Made by a program: the position numbers and the translations under genes. This document shows, one piece after another, positions 7,620 through 13,716 of a DNA stretch of 13,716 nt. The stretch's first letter is position 1, and every line of letters starts with the position of its first letter. This DNA comes from Myxococcales bacterium (lineage in GTDB: Bacteria; Myxococcota; Polyangia; Fen-1088). The stretch lies in assembly GCA_003155465.1 (NCBI GenBank), contig PMCR01000156.1, forward strand, positions 308-14,023, in the 5' to 3' direction. The notes under the pieces are model-generated. The model did no database searches, was not told where the DNA came from, and saw nothing but the letters and a program-made list of their open reading frames with translations.

Positions 7620-7941
7620 GAGAACACCGCCCAAGAATTTGGCATGTCACCACCGAGGGGGGTGGGCACACATCGGAGACCGGCCTCCCCGCCCAGCCCA
7701 GGTCGACCAGCATGAGCGGTAGCGGTAGCGTGAGCGACCGGCGTATAGCGGCCTGCGTGGGCGGCTCGCGTGAGCGGCCACGCGGCACGCTCTCCGCCTT
7801 CCGCGCACTCCCACACGCCCACGCTCACGCCCTCGCTCACGCCCTCGCGCCCCGCCATCCGCAAGCCGGTCCATCGGGCGGCCCGAAACTTCCCAACAGG
7901 CTCCGTCGAACTCCCAACGTCGCTGCAGTCACAAGATTCAG
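7620..7941. other. Intergenic region between the FrzS/AglZ-like gene and hflX
   Basis: There is no gene here that I can support. It is unusually rich in short repeats (listed separately at 7711-7846). A small dyad CCAA-gaat-TTGG (7631-7642) lies 11 bases before the hflX ATG and could be an operator or a structure masking the start. No T-rich tract follows the upstream gene's stop, so a classical Rho-independent terminator is not evident. A promoter for hflX is expected in this stretch but none stands out. Confidence 0.5.
7711..7846. repeat. Intergenic GC-rich direct and inverted repeats
   Basis: The 9-mer GCGTGAGCG occurs at 7728-7736 and 7768-7776, and its reverse complement CGCTCACGC at 7822-7830 and 7834-7842. 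The second pair sits within a perfect 12-base tandem duplication GCTCACGCCCTC (7823-7834 and 7835-7846). GCGTGGGCG (7755-7763) is also matched by CGCCCACGC (7816-7824). A hexamer pattern GCGGTA is repeated at 7716-7727. The right half can therefore fold back on the left half in several registers, in either DNA strand or in read-through RNA from the upstream gene. Confidence 0.6.
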
Positions 7942-10356
7942 CTACCCCTCGTCCGGCGAGCGCGTCACGGACGGCGGAGATGCGGCCGCCGGCGTCGCCG
8001 CGCCCCGATCGTCAAGCAGGGTGAGCGCGACAGCCAGGGCCCGCTTCGCCTTGTCCACGATCTTGTCGTCGTTGCGCAGTTTCTGGTAGGCGCGCAGGAT
8101 CTGGTCCTCGAAGTCGGCCAGCTTGGTCTCCAACTCGCTGGTGCGGTCACGTGCCTGGGCCAGCTTCACCTCGCGGTCGCGTAGGTCAGCGCGTGCGGTG
8201 TCCAGCTCCCCCTCTAACCGCAATGCGCGCCGACTGAGTTCGCCCAGTTCCTGGGTGCGGGCAGCCAGCTCGCCCTCGGCGCGCGATGCCCGGGCCAATG
8301 TCTGGTCCGATTCTGCACGGTGGCGTTCGGCCATCTCGGTCTTCTCGTCCAGGTGCCGACGATCCATCTCAGCGACCGCGCTGTGGTGCTCCTCGTCGCG
8401 CGCCTGCAGCTCGGCACGGCGCCGTTCGTCGGCTGTGGTCAGCTCGGCCGACTGGCGCGCGGCCGCTTCTTCCAGTTCGCGCTGGCGCCGAGCCTCCGCG
8501 GAAGCCAACTCGTCTTCCAGCCGGCGGCGCAGGGCCTGGATCTCGTTCTTGTGGTCGCGCTCCTTGGCCTCCAAAGCCGTTTCATGGGCCTGACGCTCGG
8601 CCGCAAGTTGGGCTGACGACTCTTCCTTGAGCGAAGCGACGGCCTTCTCTTGCTCGCGCCGCAGTCGCGTCAGCTCGACATCGTGGCGGTCCTCCAAGGC
8701 CGCCAGCTCGTCCGCTGCGCGCCGCTGTTGCGCCTCCAACTCGGCCGCACGATCCATGTCCGTGCGCGCCTTCTCCGCCCGAGCCTGCTCCTCGCGCGCG
8801 GCCTCGGCTGCTTGGCGCTCGTTCACCATCTGCGCGACCTCGGCCCGGTGAACCTGCTCCATGTCCGAGACATGGTTCTCCAGATCCTGCCGGATCTTCT
8901 CGACCTCAGCGCGCGACCGATCCTCGGCGGTCGCGAGACGCTTGCGCAGAGACTCGATCTCGTCTTGCGCCTTGGCGAGCTCGAGGTGGTTGTCGTCGAG
9001 TCGAACCTTGAGCGCGCGCTCACGCTCGACGGCTCGATCCTTGTCCTGGGCCAGAGCGGTCACGCGCTCGCTGGCGTAGACCAGGCTCTTCTCCATGGCG
9101 AGCATCTTTTCCTCAAGATCGCGGCGCGCGCGCTCGTGCTCGCGAATGCGGTCCTTGTGGTCGAGCATCTGGCGCTCTCTGGCGTCGAGCGCGTCCCGCA
9201 GGTCAAGCAGGTCCTTCTCCTTGCGATTGATGGTCTCGCGCAGACCGAGCAGGTCTCGTTCCTTGTGGAAAGGCTGCGCCTGCAGGCGCCCGTTCAACTC
9301 CTCCAGCTCACTTTGCAGGCGGCGCTTGTCGTTTTCCAGCTCGTGGATGCGCTCCTGCAGTTCGGCCAGCAAGCCTTCGGGGGCATCACCCGCGGGGAGG
9401 GCCTCCACCGATGTGGCGTTCACCGCGTCTGGCTCGGGCGGGGGACCTGCCTCGTCGACTGGATCGCGCAGCAAGTCCAGCGGAAGGTCGAGCTCTGTCT
9501 CGGGCGTGACAGCTTGTGGCGCGTCCTGCGCCGGTTCGACGGGTGGCACCATTCCCGGCATCATGCGCATCGTCGCAGCAGGTCCAGGCTGGCCCGCCCC
9601 GCTGGGCGGCGGCAACAGATCAGCCGCGAGACTCGCCGGCGCCACAGACGTGGCCGCTTGTTCGTCCCAGGGCTCAGGTCTCTCGTCGAGGGAGCCAGGC
9701 ACTGGCGCGCTTACCGTCGGCTGCTCGTGGATCTCGAGGGCGTCGAAAGCCGCCTGGGCCTCTTTGTCGAAGATCGCGTCCAAGCTGGGTCCCAGCGCGG
9801 ACGAGTCGCTCGACTCTGCCTCGATTTCCACGACCGCGCCACCGCCGAGCGCCCCGGGCGAGACCGGCGGCGGGGTCGGGATGCGCGAGTCGTCGACGAT
9901 GTCATCTGCCTCGATGGCGATTTCCGACGACAGTAGGTCGGAACTCAGGAATATCTCATCCGTCGGGGAGCCAGCCGCCGCGCTCAACCCCACCAGCTTG
10001 TCCACCTTGCGGCAAAGCTCCTCGGTATCGAATGGCTTGAAGATGTACTCGTCAGCACGCAGCTTGAAAGTCTTGTGTTGCTCGAACTTGGCAGGCACCT
10101 CATCCGACGAGGTCAAAATGAGCGGGATGTTCTTCAGCTCGGCATTGCGCTTGAGCTTGTTGCAGATGGCATAACCCACCTTCTTGGGCTCGACCGAGAC
10201 GATGATGAGCGCAGGAAGGTTCTTCCGGCCCCATTCCAGCGCCTCGTCTCCGTTGATGAGGTTCATGATTTCGAACCCGTAGGGCGCCAGCGTGGCCGAC
10301 AGCTGTTGCAGGGCGGCCTGGTCCGGTTCCACGCACAGAAGCGTTCTCGTCGCCAT
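7942..10356 (-). CDS. FrzS/AglZ-like pseudo-receiver with long coiled coil
   Basis: The product has 804 residues. Residues 1-124 are a response-regulator fold (CVEPD at 8-12, GYAICNKLKRN at 61-71, IPLILTSSDE, ADEYIFKPFDTEEL). The phosphoacceptor Asp position after the third strand reads SVEP (Ser54, Glu56), so phosphorylation is unlikely; FrzS of Myxococcus is similarly atypical. Residues 125 to about 327 are an acidic, Pro/Ala-rich linker. About 328 to 775 is continuous heptad-like sequence very rich in E, R, A, L and Q. The end (about 750-778), YQKLRNDDKIVDKAKRALA, resembles the conserved tail of FrzS/AglZ. Those proteins localise dynamically to cell poles and drive type IV pilus (FrzS) or gliding (AglZ) motility. 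Which of the two this corresponds to, or a third paralogue, cannot be told; no motility genes lie next to it. Confidence 0.85.
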   Translation of the reverse strand: MATRTLLCVEPDQAALQQLSATLAPYGFEIMNLINGDEALEWGRKNLPALIIVSVEPKKVGYAICNKLKRNAELKNIPLILTSSDEVPAKFEQHKTFKLRADEYIFKPFDTEELCRKVDKLVGLSAAAGSPTDEIFLSSDLLSSEIAIEADDIVDDSRIPTPPPVSPGALGGGAVVEIEAESSDSSALGPSLDAIFDKEAQAAFDALEIHEQPTVSAPVPGSLDERPEPWDEQAATSVAPASLAADLLPPPSGAGQPGPAATMRMMPGMVPPVEPAQDAPQAVTPETELDLPLDLLRDPVDEAGPPPEPDAVNATSVEALPAGDAPEGLLAELQERIHELENDKRRLQSELEELNGRLQAQPFHKERDLLGLRETINRKEKDLLDLRDALDARERQMLDHKDRIREHERARRDLEEKMLAMEKSLVYASERVTALAQDKDRAVERERALKVRLDDNHLELAKAQDEIESLRKRLATAEDRSRAEVEKIRQDLENHVSDMEQVHRAEVAQMVNERQAAEAAREEQARAEKARTDMDRAAELEAQQRRAADELAALEDRHDVELTRLRREQEKAVASLKEESSAQLAAERQAHETALEAKERDHKNEIQALRRRLEDELASAEARRQRELEEAAARQSAELTTADERRRAELQARDEEHHSAVAEMDRRHLDEKTEMAERHRAESDQTLARASRAEGELAARTQELGELSRRALRLEGELDTARADLRDREVKLAQARDRTSELETKLADFEDQILRAYQKLRNDDKIVDKAKRALAVALTLLDDRGAATPAAASPPSVTRSPDEG

Positions 10357-10402
10357 GAGGAAGAAGACGTTACTACGGATGGGCCCGCAGTACCAACTGA
10401 GC

Positions 10403-10422
10403 CGCCGCGTTGCGACGCGGTG
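10403..10422. other. Small hairpin between the anti-sigma and FrzS/AglZ-like genes
   Basis: CCGCGT-TGCG-ACGCGG (10405-10420) is a perfect 6-base stem with a four-base loop, extendable by a G-T wobble and one more pair to 10403-10422. It lies about 76 bases after the anti-sigma stop on the minus strand. No T-run follows, so at most it could help Rho-dependent ending or protect an RNA 3' end. Confidence 0.3.
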
Positions 10423-10497
10423 AGCTGCACGCTTCGCGCGCCCTCGCCACCGCTGTCGACGACCGCTCAGTCAGCCACGGATTCTCGATAGGCGGCA

Positions 10498-11277
10498 CTA
10501 CCGCCGTTCCAGGTACACCGTCTCGACCCAGTGGGCCAGCGCATCTTCGTCGAGGTCCGCAGTGAACACGTAGGTCAGCCCGTCCGGTCCATGGTATGCG
10601 GCGGTCGATACGCCGCGGCTGCTGCCCACGTACACATCGCGCCCACCCAGGGTCCGACGGCGCGGGCCAAAGGCGAGGTCATCATCGGCTGGAAACACCA
10701 TCAGCCCCAGACGGTGGCCGGCCGGGACCTGATAGACGACATAGGCCCCAAAGCGCTCGCGCACATTCACCAGCCGGCCGCCCTGGCAGCGCGTCCGGTC
10801 AGCGCCGGCGGCAGCCGGCATCGTGAAGTCTAGCTTGCCGCGAAACCAGTCGGTGACCGCGGCGCAACTCTGTGACAGCACGTCGAGCGGCAGGTCGTGA
10901 TGGAAGGTGGACAGGGCCTGCTCAAGCACCGGGGACGAGGGGCTACGCCGCGGGCTGGCCACCAGCAACACTACCGCTGCCGACGCCGCGATGGCCAAGG
11001 TGAAGATACGTGGGTAGGCCTGCCAGGGCCACTGACGTCGCGCCGGGGGCTCGGCCTCAAGCGCCGTGTGAAGGCGCTGACGCAAGCTCTCAGGAACTTC
11101 CGGCCGCGGCAGATGTCCGCGCAGGGCCGCCTTGAAACGCGCCTGCAAGCGCGTGGCGTGCGCGCAGGCATCACAACTCACCAGGTGGGCCTCGTAGGCA
11201 GTCCGATCCGATCCGGACAACTCGCCATCGACAAAGGCGTACATGATGGCGTCCGCCTGCGAGCATTTCATCCCCAT
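10498..11277 (-). CDS. Zinc-binding membrane anti-sigma factor
   Basis: From the ATG at 11277 the product has 259 residues. The cytoplasmic N-terminus holds the zinc anti-sigma (zf-HC2) pattern with Cys5 and H-x3-C-x2-C (His31, Cys35, Cys38: HLVSCDAC), which binds and holds the sigma factor encoded just upstream. One membrane helix follows (about 90-107, FTLAIAASAAVVLLVA). The remaining roughly 150 residues should be periplasmic; they have two cysteines (near 136 and 163) and no domain I can name, though similar C-terminal regions with WFRGKLDF and YVVYQV occur in related anti-sigma factors. It overlaps the sigma stop codon (TGATG), and AGGAGG at 11285-11290 serves it; an in-frame GTG at 11280 is an alternative start. 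It is presumably released by proteolysis or an envelope signal. Confidence 0.88.
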   Translation of the reverse strand: MGMKCSQADAIMYAFVDGELSGSDRTAYEAHLVSCDACAHATRLQARFKAALRGHLPRPEVPESLRQRLHTALEAEPPARRQWPWQAYPRIFTLAIAASAAVVLLVASPRRSPSSPVLEQALSTFHHDLPLDVLSQSCAAVTDWFRGKLDFTMPAAAGADRTRCQGGRLVNVRERFGAYVVYQVPAGHRLGLMVFPADDDLAFGPRRRTLGGRDVYVGSSRGVSTAAYHGPDGLTYVFTADLDEDALAHWVETVYLERR

Positions 11278-11933
11278 CACCCGCCCTCCTGTTTCATCTT
11301 GCGAAAACCATCCAAATCAACCACCTGACCTTCGGCCGTCTCATCCGCCTCCGCTTCGCTGCCGCCTTGCTGACCGCGGATGATACCCGACTCGACCGCG
11401 TAGTCGTGCAGCCGCTTCTGCAGCAGCCTTCGCCCGCGATAGAGCCGGCTCATGACCGTGCCCGCCGGGCACTCCATGACATCGGCGATTTCCTTGTACG
11501 ACAGATCTTCCAGGTCGGCCAGGATGACCGGCAAGCGGAACTCGGCAGGCAAGGCGGCGAGCGCCTTCTCCACGTCGCGTGAGAGCATGCGGCCGAAGAG
11601 CGCACTTTCTGCGTCACGCGGGGTCTGACCTTGAAACTGACCTAGATGCGCGTCGCAGCATTGCGCCTCGGCCATGATTTCCTGTTCCCGCTCCCATTCC
11701 CGGTAGCGATTTCGGAAGGAGTTGGTGAGAATACGCAAGAGCCATGCCTTGCAGTTGGTGCCAGCCTCGAAGCTGTCCCAGAAGCGGTAGGCGCGAAGCA
11801 CGGTCTCCTGTACCAAGTCCTCGGCGTCGCCCTCGACCCTAGTCATGCGCAGGGCCACGCCGTAAAGCAGGCGAAGATGCGGCATCACCTCGCGTTCGAA
11901 ATCTGGCTTGGATGGGGCAGCGCGGAACAGCAT
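11277..11933 (-). CDS. ECF-type RNA polymerase sigma factor
   Basis: The product has 218 residues from the ATG at 11933. Region 2 is clear: LRLLYGVALRMTR, DAEDLVQETVLRAYRFW and GTNCKAWLLRILTNSFRNRY. Region 4 follows with ALPAEFRLPVILADLEDLSY, KEIADVMECPAGTVMSRLYR and RGRRLLQKRL, a helix-turn-helix for -35 recognition. There is no region 1 or 3, as in group IV factors. The wording of region 2 is like SigR/RpoE-type members that pair with zinc anti-sigma factors, and such a gene overlaps its 3' end. A charged tail of about 35 residues (GSEAEADETAEG) follows region 4. The open frame continues to an ATG at 11993, but that would place the start ahead of a candidate -10 element, and the extra 20 residues are not family-like. 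The stimulus is unknown. Confidence 0.92.
   Translation of the reverse strand: MLFRAAPSKPDFEREVMPHLRLLYGVALRMTRVEGDAEDLVQETVLRAYRFWDSFEAGTNCKAWLLRILTNSFRNRYREWEREQEIMAEAQCCDAHLGQFQGQTPRDAESALFGRMLSRDVEKALAALPAEFRLPVILADLEDLSYKEIADVMECPAGTVMSRLYRGRRLLQKRLHDYAVESGIIRGQQGGSEAEADETAEGQVVDLDGFRKMKQEGG
11285..11290 (-). promoter_or_regulatory. Ribosome binding site of the anti-sigma gene, inside the sigma gene
   Basis: A perfect AGGAGG inside the last codons of the sigma gene, 7 bases before ATG 11277 (4 before GTG 11280). With the TGATG overlap it points to translational coupling, keeping sigma and anti-sigma in fixed proportion. Confidence 0.75.
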
Positions 11934-11954
11934 GGTCAGCTTGCAGTTTCTAAA

Positions 11955-11982
11955 CAGATCATAGCCCAGGATTATTTCCTGG
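11955..11982 (-). promoter_or_regulatory. Candidate promoter with overlapping dyad for the sigma/anti-sigma operon
   Basis: On the minus strand CCAGGA-AATAA-TCCTGG (11982-11966) is a perfect 6-base inverted repeat with a 5-base spacer, directly followed by TATGAT (11963-11958), a good -10. Alternatively GGAAAT (11979-11974) and TCTG (11958-11955), 15 bases apart, resemble an ECF-type -35/-10 pair, which would allow autoregulation. Either reading puts the transcript start just downstream, about 20 bases before ATG 11933. No housekeeping -35 is visible at the right distance. Confidence 0.4.
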
Positions 11983-12035
11983 CATGCGCACATCCGCGCG
12001 TTCTTGCACCGTTCCCAAGGCCAGGCCGTGGAGAC

Positions 12036-13340
12036 CTAGGGCAGCTCGGCAGGGCTCAATACCGTGACCAGGTAGCGCTGGCTTCCCCCAGGAACCGCAG
12101 CGTCAGCCCGAGTGGACGAGCCCGGCATGTCCAGGTAGGTGACGTAGACCGCGTCATTGCCTACCCAGGATGAGACTAGACCGGTGTTGCCAGCCATGCT
12201 GGGCAGGTAGAGCGTCCTTCCCCTGGGGTCGGCGTAGGCGTCGAATCGCACGACCTGCGGCCCCCGCGATCCTGCCAGCCCGATGGTGAACTCGTCGCCA
12301 GCAGGGGCGATCCAGTGCAGCTTGGGCATTTGCGAGTAGCCACCCCAGGAGGCCGACGCCAGTACCGGGCGGGTCAGCACGAGGGGGGCCACCTCTGGGC
12401 CCGCATCCGGGGGAGCCGGTGTCAAGATGGCGAAGTCCGTGCCGCCCTTGTCGGAGCTGTTCTGCCACGCCAAGAGATAGCCGTCGGAATTGGGTGTGGA
12501 GACGATGCGACAATCGGTCACATCGAGGTTCACGGCAATAGTGGTTTCCCCGCCGTGGGAGCCGTCATCATTCATGTCGAAGCGACGCCAAGCTGGCAGT
12601 AGCGGATGTCGATTCGCCTCGTTGGGAGCCTCAATCAAGGTGACGGCCAGGTTCGGAGCGTTCTGCGTGATATCGAGGCAGCTCCAGAGCGCAATGCTAT
12701 TCGGGCTGGAAGCGCCGGGGATTTGTCCCAAGCCACCCACCAGCGCCCCGTCGGTCTTGAGCATCTGGTAGTGGATCGGCGCAAGCTGGCCCTCCACACC
12801 CCACAGGACCAGTGCCCTTGTGCCGTTGGGCGCGCTGCCCGCCACCAGCCGGACTTTTCCTGAGTTTGCAGCCGCCACTTGCACGCCCAGGATCTGCGTG
12901 GTCACCGGCACCCTGGATCCCAAATCATAGACCCGGGCATGCACCGCGTATTCATTCGTGTTCCCGGCCACCCCCGTCACCACCACGAGCTGATCGCCAG
13001 GCGCGGTCTTGCTGGTGACCGCGAAAAGCGGGCCGAGCGCTTGCTCCCCAGTGATCGTCACAGGGGTCTCGGGTAGCTCGAAGTCGGATTCGCCGCTGAG
13101 AACGCCGCTGCTACTGAGTTGACCCCATCGCACAGTGGTCCCGTCAAGCCCCGCCAACACGAATCCATCGCCCGCACGCAAGAGCACCGCGTTCCGGGAA
13201 AGCGCCAGGGGCGAGTCGCTGGGAAGTGGAGCCTGCTGGCCGACCTCGGCACAGAGCGGCGGATCCGATCCGCAGCCAGCCCAAAACAACGAGGTGAGCC
13301 CGGCGACTGACCAAACGTAGCCACCGACCTTGGGAGTCAT
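12036..13340 (-). CDS. Putative lipoprotein of unknown function
   Basis: The product has 434 residues. The first 23 form a short signal with Lys4, a hydrophobic stretch and AGC ending at Cys23, followed by Gly-Ser-Asp, so it is probably exported and lipidated; the -3 Trp makes the lipobox atypical. The rest is beta-rich, Gly/Thr/Val/Ala-heavy sequence with loosely repeated blocks such as GFVLAGLDGTTVRWGQL, GYLLAWQNSSDKGGTDF and DAVYVTYLDMPGS, spaced like blades of a beta-propeller (inference from pattern only). DMNDDG at 255-260 resembles a calcium-binding loop. I recognise no named family. It starts 55 bases after secA ends and lacks a visible ribosome site; it may be co-transcribed with secA. 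About 100 bases separate it from the sigma gene start. Confidence 0.75.
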   Translation of the reverse strand: MTPKVGGYVWSVAGLTSLFWAGCGSDPPLCAEVGQQAPLPSDSPLALSRNAVLLRAGDGFVLAGLDGTTVRWGQLSSSGVLSGESDFELPETPVTITGEQALGPLFAVTSKTAPGDQLVVVTGVAGNTNEYAVHARVYDLGSRVPVTTQILGVQVAAANSGKVRLVAGSAPNGTRALVLWGVEGQLAPIHYQMLKTDGALVGGLGQIPGASSPNSIALWSCLDITQNAPNLAVTLIEAPNEANRHPLLPAWRRFDMNDDGSHGGETTIAVNLDVTDCRIVSTPNSDGYLLAWQNSSDKGGTDFAILTPAPPDAGPEVAPLVLTRPVLASASWGGYSQMPKLHWIAPAGDEFTIGLAGSRGPQVVRFDAYADPRGRTLYLPSMAGNTGLVSSWVGNDAVYVTYLDMPGSSTRADAAVPGGSQRYLVTVLSPAELP

Positions 13341-13395
13341 AGGGAGATTCTACACCGCCCCGCGCTCAACCAGCTACGAACTCCCTAGAGGCGGC

Positions 13396-13716
<321 letters not shown>

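Noticed and set aside
8650..9936. Long plus-strand open frame (428 codons) opposite the FrzS/AglZ-like gene
   Set aside because: It is antisense to a coiled coil made of GC-rich, stop-poor codons; its translation has no recognisable motif and the minus-strand product has clear homology.
11934..11993. Longer N-terminus for the sigma factor from ATG 11993
   Set aside because: It would begin upstream of the best -10 element, and the added 20 residues do not look like the family.

Overview
The window is a GC-rich stretch of ordinary bacterial chromosome, most likely from a myxobacterium or relative (Myxococcota, formerly Deltaproteobacteria). The pointers are a FrzS/AglZ-type pseudo-receiver plus coiled-coil protein, a long-form HflX, a secreted enzyme with a very long Gly/Thr/Ser linker, and an ECF sigma factor paired with a zinc anti-sigma factor. 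No tRNA, rRNA, insertion sequence, prophage gene or CRISPR array was seen. The phylum assignment is inferred from gene content and base composition only.

Layout from left to right. A glycoside hydrolase family 3 lipoprotein gene on the minus strand (1-1139) runs off the left edge. A 385-base divergent intergenic region with two good inverted repeats follows. Next is the only plus-strand gene (1525-4623): an endonuclease Q (PHP plus zinc ribbon) fused to a compact UvrD/Rep-type helicase, ending in a sequence that resembles a sliding-clamp binding peptide. It converges, with a 2-base gap, on a CvfB-family S1 RNA-binding protein (4626-5486, minus). From there to the right edge everything is on the minus strand. 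In transcriptional order, starting from the right edge: the end of secA, a lipoprotein of unknown function, an ECF sigma factor and its overlapping membrane anti-sigma factor, the FrzS/AglZ-like protein, hflX, a 5'-truncated methyltransferase remnant and cvfB.

How the genes relate. The sigma and anti-sigma genes are one translationally coupled unit with a possible own promoter and operator. secA, hflX and cvfB are housekeeping genes (protein export, ribosome rescue, RNA binding). The FrzS/AglZ-like protein suggests polarity or gliding/twitching motility functions. The GH3 enzyme suggests a saprophytic life on polysaccharides. The most notable item is the endonuclease Q-helicase fusion: it would place damage-specific nicking, strand unwinding and perhaps clamp tethering in one polypeptide, which suggests a self-contained repair machine for deaminated DNA bases.
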